A stretch of DNA of 64,000 nucleotides from an uncultured Bacteroidales bacterium (GTDB taxonomy: Bacteria; Bacteroidota; Bacteroidia; Bacteroidales; WCHB1-69): the NCBI GenBank assembly GCA_947169105.1, contig CAMVOL010000006.1, positions 21,721 through 85,720 on the forward strand. The letters are read 5' to 3'. Shown here piece after piece: positions 16,000 to 24,748 of the stretch. The notes under the pieces were generated by a model that worked only from the letters and a program-made list of their open reading frames with translations, was not told the origin of the DNA and did no database searches. The first letter of the stretch is position 1. The number at the start of each line of letters is the position of its first letter. Made by a program: the position numbers and the translations under genes.

Positions 16000-16602
16000 A
16001 TGTTCGATTACACCTACCATACCATAGCCGGAGAATCGGAGGGAATTTACAAGGAAAAGGGCAGCAAATTCATTGCCTTCGCCTACCCCGTGAAGACGGA
16101 AGAGGATGTGAAACAGAAGGTTGCGGAAATCAAGAAGAAGTACTACGATGCCCGCCACCATTGCTACGCCTACATCCTCGGTCCCAACAAGGATGCCTAC
16201 CGCCTCAACGATGACGGCGAGCCGTCAGGTACCGCCGGACGCCCCATACACGGACAGCTGCTGTCGAAGGACGTGACCGACACGCTCATCATCGTGGTGC
16301 GCTACTTTGGCGGCATCAAACTCGGCGTGAGCGGGCTCATCAACGCCTACAAGACCGCCGCCAAGGACGCCCTCGACAACAACACTGTCGTCGAAAGGTT
16401 CGTTGAGGAGAACTACAGCGTCCGTTTTCCGCCACTCGGCATGAACAAGGTGATGCAGCTGCTGAAGCGCGAGACGGTGAAAATCACCGGACAGGCGTAC
16501 GAAGCCGACTGCATCATCCATTTCACCGTACAGAAGCGCGATGCCGACAACCTCTTGGATGCCCTCCGCAAAATCGACGGGGCAACGGTTGAAACGCTAT
16601 AA
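16000..16602 (+). CDS. YigZ/IMPACT family protein (UPF0029)
   Basis: The family is widely conserved and linked to translation control in eukaryotes (IMPACT); the bacterial role is unclear. The N-terminal IMPACT domain shows KGSKFIAFAYPV, DARHHCYAY, DDGEPSGTAGRP and VVRYFGGIKLG, all hallmarks of the family. A ferredoxin-like C-terminal domain follows from about residue 130. Length of 200 residues is standard. It lies 24 bases upstream of recG, likely in the same transcript. Confidence 0.9.
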   Translation: MFDYTYHTIAGESEGIYKEKGSKFIAFAYPVKTEEDVKQKVAEIKKKYYDARHHCYAYILGPNKDAYRLNDDGEPSGTAGRPIHGQLLSKDVTDTLIIVVRYFGGIKLGVSGLINAYKTAAKDALDNNTVVERFVEENYSVRFPPLGMNKVMQLLKRETVKITGQAYEADCIIHFTVQKRDADNLLDALRKIDGATVETL

Positions 16603-16626
16603 TTACAATAAAACCAACAGGTTATA

Positions 16627-18741
16627 ATGAACGAAGATTTCTTAAAAACACCGATTGAGTACCTGAAAGGCGTCGGCCCGAAGCGGGCCGAGGTGCTCCG
16701 TCGCGAGTTCGGCATCTTCACCTACAACGACCTGCTCTACTACTTCCCCTTCCGGCACGTGGACAAATCCACCGTCTATAAGATCTGCGACATCCAGACG
16801 GAAGGCAACTACATGCTCTTCAAGGGCGATATCACCGGCTACCAGATCCTGGGCGAACAGCGCACCAAACGGCTTGCGGCACAGTTCACCGACGGCACCG
16901 GCACCATCGAATTGGTGTGGTTCAACGGCATCAAATGGATTGAGGACGTGCTGAAACAACGCCACAGCAACGTCACCATTTTCGGGAAGCCCACCCTTTT
17001 TAACAACCGCTGGAACATCAGCCACCCCGAAATCATTGACCCATCCGCCAAAAACGAGACCAACATCCCCGACCACTTCTTCCCACTTTACAACACTTCC
17101 GACAAGGCGAAAAAGTCGGGACTTGACTCCAAAGGGGTAGCCAAACTGACAGCATCGCTGCTCATTCAGCACAAATACAGCATCTTCCCCGAATATCTTC
17201 CGAAGGAACTGATTGAAAACCATCATCTTTTATCGCTAAAAGAAGCTCTTTTCAATATCCATTTTCCGGAAAATCAGGAGAAATTGTCTGCGGCCACGCT
17301 TCGTCTGAAATTTGACGAACTTTTTTATACCCAGCTCAAATTATTGAAACTGAAGATATTGACCGAGCGGAAATATCGGGGACATATCTTTTCGCATATC
17401 GGAAGTAGTTTCAACTATTTCTATCATAACCGGTTAAAATTTGAACTGACGGGCGCACAGAAGCGGGTCATCAAGGAGATTTATGCCGACCTCGGCAGCG
17501 GCCGCCAGATGAACCGCCTGCTGCAGGGCGATGTCGGCAGCGGCAAAACCATCACCGCCCTGCTGGTGATGCTGATTGCCAACGACAACGGATTCCAGTC
17601 GTGCCTGATGGCCCCGACGGAAATCCTGGCCACCCAACACTATGAGAATATCCGCAAGATGCTGGGTGACATGCCCGTCGGCGTGGCGTTGCTCACCGGT
17701 TCCACCAAGACGACGGAGCGGCGCGAAATCCACGAGGGCATCCAGAACGGCACCATCCGCATCCTCATCGGAACCCACGCTCTGATTGAGAACGACGTGG
17801 TGTTCCTGAACCTCGGCTTGGCCGTCATCGACGAGCAGCACCGTTTCGGTGTGGAGCAGCGGGCCAAGCTGTGGAAGAAGAATTCCCCTCCCCCGCACAT
17901 CCTCGTCATGACCGCCACCCCCATCCCCCGCACCCTCGCCATGACCGTCTATGGCGACCTGGACGTTTCGGTGATTGACGAGCTGCCAAAAGGCCGCAAG
18001 CCCATCATCACGATGCACCTGTTCGAGCGCGACCGTCTCCACCTTTTCGGACTGATGAAGCAGCAGATCGACCTCGGGCGGCAGGTGTTCGTCGTCTATC
18101 CTCTCATCAAGGAGTCGGAAACGCTGGATCTGCTTGACTTGCAGGCCGGTTTCGAGGCAATGTCGCACGCCTTCCCGCTGCCGCACTACGCCGTAGGGAT
18201 GGTACACGGACAGATGAAGCCGGAGGAGAAGGACTACGAAATGAACCGTTTCAGCAAGGGCGAGACCAACATTCTGGTCTCCACCACAGTGATTGAGGTG
18301 GGCATTGACATCCCCAACGCCACGATGATGGTCATCGAGAATGCCGAGCGTTTCGGGCTATCGCAGCTGCATCAGCTGCGCGGGCGCGTGGGACGCGGCG
18401 GCGAACAGTCCTACTGCATCCTGATGTCGGGCGACAAGCTCTCGACCGAAGGACGGCAGCGGCTCCACGCGATGGTCAGCACCAACGACGGCTTCGAGAT
18501 CGCCAACTTCGACCTGAAGCTGCGTGGCCCCGGCGACCTGCAAGGCACCCGCCAGAGCGGCATCCTCGACTTCAAAATCGCTGACATCGTAAAAGACGAA
18601 AAATTAGTAGCTTACACCCGAAATCTCGCCAAGGCCATCCTTGACGCGGATCCGAACCTCACCAAACCCGAAAACCAAATCATTGCCACACGCCTCCAAG
18701 AACTGATGAAACGGGAAAAGTTCTGGGGCATGATTTCTTAA
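16627..18741 (+). CDS. recG: ATP-dependent DNA helicase RecG
   Basis: RecG remodels stalled forks and branched recombination intermediates. The N-terminal wedge domain begins with PIEYLKGVGPKRAEVL and includes the OB fold. The helicase core has Walker A GDVGSGKT at 301-308 and a DEQH box at 402-405. It continues with TATPIPRTLAMT, STTVIEVGIDIPNA, QLHQLRGRVGRG and the C-terminal LRGPGDLQGTRQSG motif. The length of 704 residues is normal. It is followed within 3 bases by a secreted protein gene. Confidence 0.96.
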   Translation: MNEDFLKTPIEYLKGVGPKRAEVLRREFGIFTYNDLLYYFPFRHVDKSTVYKICDIQTEGNYMLFKGDITGYQILGEQRTKRLAAQFTDGTGTIELVWFNGIKWIEDVLKQRHSNVTIFGKPTLFNNRWNISHPEIIDPSAKNETNIPDHFFPLYNTSDKAKKSGLDSKGVAKLTASLLIQHKYSIFPEYLPKELIENHHLLSLKEALFNIHFPENQEKLSAATLRLKFDELFYTQLKLLKLKILTERKYRGHIFSHIGSSFNYFYHNRLKFELTGAQKRVIKEIYADLGSGRQMNRLLQGDVGSGKTITALLVMLIANDNGFQSCLMAPTEILATQHYENIRKMLGDMPVGVALLTGSTKTTERREIHEGIQNGTIRILIGTHALIENDVVFLNLGLAVIDEQHRFGVEQRAKLWKKNSPPPHILVMTATPIPRTLAMTVYGDLDVSVIDELPKGRKPIITMHLFERDRLHLFGLMKQQIDLGRQVFVVYPLIKESETLDLLDLQAGFEAMSHAFPLPHYAVGMVHGQMKPEEKDYEMNRFSKGETNILVSTTVIEVGIDIPNATMMVIENAERFGLSQLHQLRGRVGRGGEQSYCILMSGDKLSTEGRQRLHAMVSTNDGFEIANFDLKLRGPGDLQGTRQSGILDFKIADIVKDEKLVAYTRNLAKAILDADPNLTKPENQIIATRLQELMKREKFWGMIS

Positions 18742-18744
18742 ACA

Positions 18745-20226
18745 ATGAAAAGATATATTACACTAATAATCGCCATCTTATCCTTCATCCTGCGACTTTC
18801 GGCACAGCAGGACAAGCCGATCCGTATCGAGCTGGAGACCATGAAAGACCATCTGGACTTCCACTACCAAGCCGCCGGTGAGCACGGCGTTTTCGTCGCT
18901 TACGAGGCTTCGTCGCAAAACCCTGATTCCACAGAGTGGGTCTGCCTCCATTACGACACAAACCTCTACAAGGACTACCACTTCACCGTCACCCTGCCTG
19001 TCTATACGGCTTACGCCGGCAGCGCCGTCACCGACAATTACCTCTATCTTTTATTGCAAAAGAATTTTCCCAAGAAAGAGCCCGTCCAAACCTTCCTCAT
19101 CACCGTTGATCTGAACACCAATCTGTACAAAACAGAGCCACTCAATGACTTCAAGAATGGCAGTATCAACAATCTGTATGCCATTGACAATCTTATTGTT
19201 GCAATATCATCATCTGACAATAGGCAGGACAGCGTTTTCTTCTACCATTGTTTGGATGCCGACGCGCTGAGTCTCGGCGACATCTTCCCTTACAAGGTGG
19301 AATTCTGCGAAGCCGACACGTTCAACCACCGCTGGCTTTTCGGTCTGAAAGAGTACAAAGGGAACAACGACGGTGAAATTTTCCTCTGCCAGTACGATTA
19401 TTTGAGCAAGAAGGTAAATGTCCGCTCCTTCCTTTCCGCCACGCCCACCAAAGGCGACTACCTCTACAATTCGGCACGCGCGGTGGTGCTGAATCAGGAT
19501 ACCACCTTGATTATGGGCACCTTCAACACCCTGCAGGATAAAAGTTCAACAAGTTTACATTCAGGAGTTTACACAATTCTGGAACACCATTTAGATTTGG
19601 ATTCAGCCCGATTCTACAACTATACGAACCTGAAAGCGGCCAAAGATGAAAACGCCACAGCAGCCACAGCCAGCAACCTGAACCTACAGCTGCTAATCGG
19701 AAACACGGGACACAACGACAGCCAGTTCAGCTTCATCACGGAAGTTTTCTATCCCGAATACGACTACACCTACACCGGATACCAAGATTATTACGGCGGT
19801 TACACCAGCGTGCCGCAACAGACGTTTGCCGGTTACCGTTTCGTCAATGCATATATCACCACTTTTGGGAAAGACGGCAAATTACTGTGGGATAATTATT
19901 TACCACTAAACAACATCATCATCCAGCAGCTCTACAAACGGGTGTGCGTGCACTACATCGGTGAGGATGCGCTTATTTACTATCCGAAAGCCAACCGCGT
20001 ATATTACACACTGGTGAACGGCTATGAAATCCTCGAAAGGACAAACAACTTCTCCATTGAGACCAGCCAGTCGCGTGATCTGGTCGATTACAACATTGAT
20101 ACCCGTCTGGAGCATTGGTACAACGACAATTACCTCATTTCTGGATACCAATATATTATAAACAAAGCCAAAAGCAACAAGGCCAAACGGTTCGTTTTTT
20201 TCCTGAATAAAATTCAATACGAGTAG
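18745..20226 (+). CDS. Secreted protein of unknown function
   Basis: I do not recognise the family. An N-terminal signal peptide (hydrophobic segment to about residue 20, ending LSAQ) directs export. The mature 470 residues are rich in Tyr, Asn and Asp with repeating strand-forming segments, which could form a beta-propeller or an extended beta structure. No catalytic motif is visible. It starts 3 bases after recG and may be co-transcribed with it, without an obvious functional link. Confidence 0.6.
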   Translation: MKRYITLIIAILSFILRLSAQQDKPIRIELETMKDHLDFHYQAAGEHGVFVAYEASSQNPDSTEWVCLHYDTNLYKDYHFTVTLPVYTAYAGSAVTDNYLYLLLQKNFPKKEPVQTFLITVDLNTNLYKTEPLNDFKNGSINNLYAIDNLIVAISSSDNRQDSVFFYHCLDADALSLGDIFPYKVEFCEADTFNHRWLFGLKEYKGNNDGEIFLCQYDYLSKKVNVRSFLSATPTKGDYLYNSARAVVLNQDTTLIMGTFNTLQDKSSTSLHSGVYTILEHHLDLDSARFYNYTNLKAAKDENATAATASNLNLQLLIGNTGHNDSQFSFITEVFYPEYDYTYTGYQDYYGGYTSVPQQTFAGYRFVNAYITTFGKDGKLLWDNYLPLNNIIIQQLYKRVCVHYIGEDALIYYPKANRVYYTLVNGYEILERTNNFSIETSQSRDLVDYNIDTRLEHWYNDNYLISGYQYIINKAKSNKAKRFVFFLNKIQYE

Positions 20227-20268
20227 TTAAAAGTGAAAAATGAAAAGTGAAAAGTGAAAAGTTATACC
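20224..20268 (+). repeat. AAAAGTGAAAAATGAAAAGTG low-complexity repeat
   Basis: Short tandem units of GTGAAAA immediately after the stop codon. Similar A-rich 7-base tandem tracts occur at 39569-39596 and 46450-46486, always between genes. Confidence 0.65.
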
Positions 20269-20276
20269 TTAATAAA

Positions 20277-20345
20277 ACCCCGAAGGGGTGACAGATAATA
20301 GGTGGGTGTGGAACACCCGTGAAAAAAAGCGTAGAACGCCCGCGA
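20277..20345 (+). repeat. Intergenic element with three successive small dyads
   Basis: ACCCCGAAGGGGT (20277-20289), GGGTGT...ACACCC (20304-20318) and GCGT...ACGC (20329-20339) follow in a row. The CCCCGAAGGGGT unit resembles a dispersed repeat I recall from other Bacteroidota genomes. It lies directly after the low-complexity tract and ends 25 bases before the LRR gene. Confidence 0.55.
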
Positions 20346-20370
20346 AAAAAATGTAAATTATTAAACAATA

Positions 20371-20982
20371 ATGATACGAAGAATTGGTTGGATATTTTTT
20401 TTGATGATGGCAATGTTGGCCGTGAAGGCGCAGCCGCTTTCGGAGGAGGCGCTGAAGCAGCAGCCCGTCTTCACATCGTTAGAAGAGGCGTTGCAGAATC
20501 CGGAGAAGGTGTATCGTCTCAAGCTGAAAATCAAAGCGGATTCGTTACCTAAAGAAGTTTTCCAACTTACTAATTTACAAGAATTTACCGCAGCCCGGTG
20601 CAGACTGGACGTGCTGAATCAGGACATTGGGAAGCTGGTGAACCTCGAATATCTGAATGTGATGGGAAACCGGCTTGTCCGACTTCCCGAAAGCATCGGC
20701 AACTTGGTGAACCTCAAAACGTTGGTCATCTGCCGCAACCTGATTGAGGCACTGCCGGAAAGTATCGGCAACTTGAAAAAACTGACCTACATTGATGCGT
20801 GGGAAAATCCGCTGTACGTCTTTCCCGAAAGCATCACAGAGTTACAGAACACGCTCAAGACCATTGACTTGCGGCAAATCGACCTCCATAACGACGAACT
20901 GGACCGGATGGAGGCGCAGCTGCCCCACACGGACATCAAAGTCACCTCCACCTGCGACTGCCACGACAACCGCAATAAGTAG
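20371..20982 (+). CDS. Secreted leucine-rich-repeat protein
   Basis: A 203-residue protein with a signal peptide ending near VKAQ at residue 21. The central part has at least four leucine-rich repeats of about 23 residues with the pattern LPESIGNLxNLxxL. The last 30 residues contain CDC and are polar. Such proteins bind other proteins, usually at the cell surface; the partner is unknown. It has no near promoter match apart from the repeat spacer. Confidence 0.8.
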   Translation: MIRRIGWIFFLMMAMLAVKAQPLSEEALKQQPVFTSLEEALQNPEKVYRLKLKIKADSLPKEVFQLTNLQEFTAARCRLDVLNQDIGKLVNLEYLNVMGNRLVRLPESIGNLVNLKTLVICRNLIEALPESIGNLKKLTYIDAWENPLYVFPESITELQNTLKTIDLRQIDLHNDELDRMEAQLPHTDIKVTSTCDCHDNRNK

Positions 20983-20998
20983 GTTGGATTAAAGGAGT

Positions 20999-22318
20999 TT
21001 ATAATTGCTCCAATGCTTCCTTGATCAGCGAGAACAAATTGTTATAGCAGCCGAGGCCGCAACGGTCGCACGTGTCGGTAAAGTGGTGATAACCACCGTA
21101 TTGACCACCCATCGTATAGATAAAGATGGCGGGACAGTGCTTCGAGAAGAAGTAATGGTCGCTGTTAGCGGCGTTCGTGCGCGGCTTCACCTGCGCGATA
21201 TAGTGCTTCTCCTCATTGATTTTCACCATATTAGCATAAAGATCCTTCGTCCCTTCGCTATCGGAATTGACCACGGTAATACCTTCGTCGCCACCGCAGA
21301 ACATGTCAATATTGACCACCATCTTCACCTTTTCCAACGGCACCAGCGGGTGCTCGACGAAATATTTAGAGCCCTTCAGACCGCTCTCCTCCCCGCTGAA
21401 AAGCAAGAACACCGTGGTGTAACGTAGCGGCTGCTTGCTGAAGTGGCGGGCGAAGTCCATAACGGCACTCGTCCCTGCCGCATTGTCGTGCGCCCCGAAG
21501 AAGATGACGGAATCGCCCATACAGCCAAGGTGGTCGTAATGGGCCGTGAGAACCACGAATTCGTCGGGGTGCGTCGTCCCCTCAATGGCAAAGCAGACAT
21601 TCTGGGTGTGCTTGGTGTAAAATTCATTATGGAAATGGATGGAGGCCGTCTTCGCACTTTTCGGGAACTTGCTGCGAATCACGTGGATATAGGCGTAGTT
21701 GCGACGGAAGTCGGTATTACTCAGTCCCCACACGGGCAGGTCTTTATCCACCCCGACCAGAATGCCCACACTTTGGAACGGGTTGTTGAACGTCAGGGCG
21801 CGGAGGGCGCTTTGGATTTTGGCGGCGGGGATCTTCTTCATCCCCTTCCACTTCACCCCGTCGATATAGACGAGGCTGCCTTTCAGCTTGGAAAGGTTAT
21901 TTGCGATGAAATTTTCCAACGCGGGCGTGTCCACCAGCAGGGATGCATCGACGCGGACGACGGGGATGTTATCGCGGTCGAGCGAGTTGGAGTACGGCGC
22001 AATCCGGTAGTCCCAGAACGGGCTCAACTCCTTACCTTTCACCGACATAGATACTTTTCCTTCCATCTTGTGGGCTTTGGTCGTCCACTTCTGGAAACCG
22101 TTTTCGCCGAGCGGCATCGCACCGACAGCCGCCAGCTGCTCACGGATGTAGGTCGCCGCCTTCAGCTCGCCGTCGTGGGGGCCGCCGCGTCCGTACATGT
22201 CGTGGGAGGTCAGTGCGGCGATGTTCTTCCGCACGTAATTGGAGTCCTGCGCCATCCCGTTCGAGAAGGCACAAAAAAAGACGGCCAGCGCCGTCAGACA
22301 ATAGCGTATTCTTCCCAT
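20999..22318 (-). CDS. Secreted M28-family metallopeptidase
   Basis: M28 enzymes are zinc amino- or carboxypeptidases. The signal peptide (about residues 1-24) ends in GMAQ. The metal-binding set is visible: HYDHLG with H260 and D262, HDNAAGT with D278, the catalytic pair GEESG at E310-E311, NIDMFCGG downstream, and a C-terminal YHHFTDTCD. A PA-like inserted domain likely occupies residues 110-220. Its start overlaps the end of the PHP phosphatase gene by 25 bases, so it is the third gene of a minus-strand operon. Substrate unknown. Confidence 0.88.
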   Translation of the reverse strand: MGRIRYCLTALAVFFCAFSNGMAQDSNYVRKNIAALTSHDMYGRGGPHDGELKAATYIREQLAAVGAMPLGENGFQKWTTKAHKMEGKVSMSVKGKELSPFWDYRIAPYSNSLDRDNIPVVRVDASLLVDTPALENFIANNLSKLKGSLVYIDGVKWKGMKKIPAAKIQSALRALTFNNPFQSVGILVGVDKDLPVWGLSNTDFRRNYAYIHVIRSKFPKSAKTASIHFHNEFYTKHTQNVCFAIEGTTHPDEFVVLTAHYDHLGCMGDSVIFFGAHDNAAGTSAVMDFARHFSKQPLRYTTVFLLFSGEESGLKGSKYFVEHPLVPLEKVKMVVNIDMFCGGDEGITVVNSDSEGTKDLYANMVKINEEKHYIAQVKPRTNAANSDHYFFSKHCPAIFIYTMGGQYGGYHHFTDTCDRCGLGCYNNLFSLIKEALEQL

Positions 22319-23148
22319 TGGTCGTTTTTTCTGTACATTAAAAATTTGATTCCCATGGATTTGAGATGCTCAATGGCAGCATCGCGCCCCTCCGCCAGCT
22401 CCTCCGACTTATGGGCGTCGGTGCTGACCACCATCGGGATGCGGTGCTTGGCGATTTGCGCGAGGGCATAATCCGACGGGTAGTAGTCAGGGCAGCGCCC
22501 CTTATAGATGCCGCGGGTGTTGATCTCCACAATCAGCTGCTTGCAGCGGATCAGTTCAATGCAATGGTCCACCAGAAGCTTGTACCATTCCTCCTCCTCG
22601 GTGAAGTAGCGTTTCTGGTTGTGCATCTTGATTTTATCAAAATGGGCGATGACGTCAAACTGCTCGGTTTCAATCATTTCAAAGCTCTGTTCCCAGAAAC
22701 GAGTGACGGCTTTCTTCACGTTGCCGCCGAAAAAGTCACGAAGACCGTTATCATAGATTTCCCGTTTGGAGCCGTCGATGAACCAGATGTTGTCGCTGTT
22801 TTCGGGCCGCACCAGATGCACGCCGCCGATGATATAGTCGAGGCCGAACTGGTTTTTGAAGAACGCAAATGGCTTCGTCATACCGGGAATGAAGTCGCAT
22901 TCCAAGCCGTAAAACAGTTGCAGTGACGGGCATCGCACCTTGAAACCGTCAATCTCCTTCGTATATTCGGGAATCTGTTCCTCACGGATGCCGAAGTCGT
23001 TCTCGAAAGGGACGGGCGCGTGCGAGGAGAAACCGAGCTGGTCGTAACCGAGTTCAACGGCTTTGTTTACAAAATTCTCAATCGGTTCCTTGCCGTCGCA
23101 ATAGGTGCAATGGGTATGGTAGTTCGTTTTCACCTTATTTTCAATCAT
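22294..23148 (-). CDS. Histidinol-phosphatase of the PHP family
   Basis: PHP-type histidinol phosphatases remove phosphate from histidinol phosphate in histidine synthesis, using a trinuclear metal centre. The first motif NYHTHCTYCDG has H11 and H13. Later motifs include SSHAPVPF, GLECDF, GGVHLV and STDAHK near the C-terminus. The length of 284 residues fits HisK. No other his genes lie in the window, so the substrate could be a different phosphoester. It begins directly after the stop of the upstream barrel gene. Confidence 0.8.
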   Translation of the reverse strand: MIENKVKTNYHTHCTYCDGKEPIENFVNKAVELGYDQLGFSSHAPVPFENDFGIREEQIPEYTKEIDGFKVRCPSLQLFYGLECDFIPGMTKPFAFFKNQFGLDYIIGGVHLVRPENSDNIWFIDGSKREIYDNGLRDFFGGNVKKAVTRFWEQSFEMIETEQFDVIAHFDKIKMHNQKRYFTEEEEWYKLLVDHCIELIRCKQLIVEINTRGIYKGRCPDYYPSDYALAQIAKHRIPMVVSTDAHKSEELAEGRDAAIEHLKSMGIKFLMYRKNDQWEEYAIV

Positions 23149-23703
23149 TTAAAAAGTATAACGGGCCGACACGTTGAAAAAGTTAAAATCGAAAAGAATG
23201 TAGGGGTCGTGCCATTTATTGTTGACGAAGAGGAAGAATCCGGGACGGATGTCCGCCTGAAGGGACAGCGGGATGTTGGCGAACTTGTACTCCACGCCGC
23301 CGATGGCATTCACGCCAAAGACGAAGTTGGCATGATGCCCGATATAACGGCCTTCTATTTCAGAATATTTGTAATATTTTGGAAGGGAGGCACCGATGTT
23401 CAGGCCGCCGCCGACGAACCAGTAGAAGCCGTTCCCAGCGGATGCCTCATACATGGCATTGGGGTTAAGCGAAAAAATTATCGGTATGTAACCGTTGTAA
23501 TAATCCCACATAAAGCGGTAGCCGAGGTCGAACTGCAGGGCGAAACGATTGGTCGGGAATGTCTTGAAATTCAAGCTGTTCATAAAGCCGATGGTCGCAC
23601 CGACGGCATTGTCGTAGGGGGCGGCGTCGTCGTAACGGGTTTGAGCAAAAGAGACTGACAATGAAAGCATTAGAATCGTAATAGCAGTAAAAATCTTTTT
23701 CAT
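23149..23703 (-). CDS. Outer-membrane beta-barrel protein (porin-like)
   Basis: I place the start at the ATG complementary to 23701-23703, giving 184 residues beginning MKKIFTAITILML. A longer frame extends upstream through the promoter and is not credible. The signal peptide ends in SFAQ. The mature protein has alternating aromatic strands and ends in a phenylalanine (SARYTF), the usual barrel-assembly signal. It resembles small outer-membrane barrels of unknown role. It is the first gene of a three-gene minus-strand operon. Confidence 0.75.
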   Translation of the reverse strand: MKKIFTAITILMLSLSVSFAQTRYDDAAPYDNAVGATIGFMNSLNFKTFPTNRFALQFDLGYRFMWDYYNGYIPIIFSLNPNAMYEASAGNGFYWFVGGGLNIGASLPKYYKYSEIEGRYIGHHANFVFGVNAIGGVEYKFANIPLSLQADIRPGFFLFVNNKWHDPYILFDFNFFNVSARYTF

Positions 23704-23724
23704 ATCTAAAAAGTTTAAAACGTG

Positions 23725-23732
23725 CAAAGATA
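23725..23732 (-). promoter_or_regulatory. -7 element (TATCTTTG) of the barrel-PHP-M28 operon
   Basis: Minus-strand TATCTTTG, 22 bases from the chosen start codon. It also argues against the longer upstream start. Confidence 0.75.
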
Positions 23733-23848
23733 CGGCTGATTTCAGAGACGGCCAGCCGCTTTCGGAAATAGTTATAAACAGGTGGAATTCACAAAATGCG
23801 GGAGGATAATAGCGATACCTCTGGAAGGCGGCACGAAATGATTCCCCC

Positions 23849-23888
23849 CCCCATTCCGTTGCTGCGCTGCGATTGCAACGGAATGGGG
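23849..23888 (+). repeat. Strong 14-base-pair hairpin followed by a T-run
   Basis: CCCCATTCCGTTGC at 23849-23862 and GCAACGGAATGGGG at 23875-23888 are perfectly complementary with a 12-base loop. CTTTTT follows at 23892-23897, so it has terminator form on the plus strand, but no plus-strand gene ends here. The spacer 23733-24038 has no other gene. Confidence 0.7.
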
Positions 23889-23904
23889 CGCCTTTTTCGC
23901 GCAA

Positions 23905-23992
23905 TCCGCGTAATTCGCGGTGCCCTCGACCAGCTCAGGCACCGGACTGAATTACCAGACGGCGACGGTTGAGCCTGTCGAAACCGCCGCAC
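23905..23992. repeat. REP-like inverted pair with GAGCCTGTCGAAA motif
   Basis: GCGTAATTCGCGGT (23909-23922) is followed by CCTCGACCAGCTCAGGCACCG and, inverted, CGGTTGAGCCTGTCGAAACC. The two latter sequences are similar when one is reversed, giving an imperfect dyad. Motifs of this GAGCCTGTCGAA type are dispersed intergenic repeats in many bacteria. GCGTAATTCGCGGT recurs at 24541-24554. Confidence 0.55.
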
Positions 23993-24038
23993 ACCAATAA
24001 GAACCAAAAAGAACCTAACAGCCTGTTCCTGAAGGTTG

Positions 24039-24046
24039 TACTTTTG
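24039..24046 (+). promoter_or_regulatory. -7 element (TACTTTTG) before the lipoprotein gene
   Basis: TACTTTTG at the expected form, about 80 bases before the lipoprotein coding region. A GGAGGA at 24065-24070 follows but is not near a usable start. Confidence 0.65.
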
Positions 24047-24122
24047 CAGCGCAAACGCAACACAGGAGGAAGCTGAAAATCCGTAAGAGAGTAGGCAGAA
24101 TGTTCAATCAAAACCTAATACT

Positions 24123-24473
24123 ATAAAAAGATTTATTTTACCGGTAGCGCTGGTCGCCACAATGCTTATGCTCGTCTCCTGCGGAGGGAGCGAACAGTAC
24201 CAAAAAGGATCCACCATCATGAAGGATGCGATAAAGAAGGTGGAAGCGGCAAAAAGCTGCGATGAGTTGGAAGATGCCATGGATCTGTATGATAAATGGC
24301 GGTGGGATGATCCTATTTCGACAACCACAGCAAAAGAGGACATCAAGCTGGAGCAACTGAAAAAAGAGCTCCAAAAAATCTATGAGGCAAAAGAGAAAGA
24401 GCTCTGCAAGAATGATGATAAGGGCGAGTGGGTAGTAGAGGTTGAAGAGGTTGTCGCTGCAGATGAAGATTAA
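24123..24473 (+). CDS. Small lipoprotein of unknown function with an apparent ATA start
   Basis: From ATA at 24123 the frame reads KRFILPVALVATMLMLVSC, a textbook lipoprotein signal with lipobox LVSC, then a 100-residue charged helical domain ending in acidic residues. The first ATG in frame (24162) would leave a signal of only seven residues before the Cys, too short to work. The expected MKRF start would need ATG where the sequence has ATA. A stop at 24084 and no ATG or GTG between it and 24123 rule out another usual start. Either AUA is used, the start is mutated, or the base is an error. A strong terminator follows at 24500. Confidence 0.6.
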   Translation: MKRFILPVALVATMLMLVSCGGSEQYQKGSTIMKDAIKKVEAAKSCDELEDAMDLYDKWRWDDPISTTTAKEDIKLEQLKKELQKIYEAKEKELCKNDDKGEWVVEVEEVVAADED

Positions 24474-24499
24474 ATCATCCGTTTACTTTTTTCACCTAC

Positions 24500-24531
24500 A
24501 AAAGGGCTGTCACCATGTGGCGGCCTTTTTT
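24500..24531 (+). terminator. Rho-independent terminator after the lipoprotein gene
   Basis: A long stem (AAAAGGGCTGTCAC against GTGGCGGCCTTTTTT, with two or three G-T pairs) and a 3-base loop end in six Ts. It lies 27 bases past the stop codon. The stretch 24532-24686 beyond it holds only the GCGTAATTCGCGGT repeat and a short GGCGGT/ACCGCC dyad. Confidence 0.85.
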
Positions 24532-24686
24532 GCGTAATTAGCGTAATTCGCGGTCATTGAATTTTTTCAACAATTTATCAACAGCCTTTCATTGGCGGTA
24601 TTTTTACATTTCACCGCCGAAATCCTACCACTTTTGGGCGCAAATCTGCCACTTTACAACTATTTGTTTGTCAGAAATTTGATCTC

Positions 24687-24718
24687 TTGACAAATGGATA
24701 ATTGATGTTGTATCTTTG
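24687..24718 (+). promoter_or_regulatory. Promoter of the Rpn-family gene (TTGACA ... TATCTTTG)
   Basis: TTGACA at 24687-24692 and TATCTTTG at 24711-24718, 18 bases apart, form a complete Bacteroidota promoter 31 bases before the start codon. Confidence 0.75.
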
Positions 24719-24748
24719 TAGAAAATTCATCAAAAAAATTTTTCTGAT

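Noticed and set aside
23704..23904. Upstream extension of the barrel gene
   Set aside because: The extension passes through the promoter and loses the signal peptide at the N-terminus.
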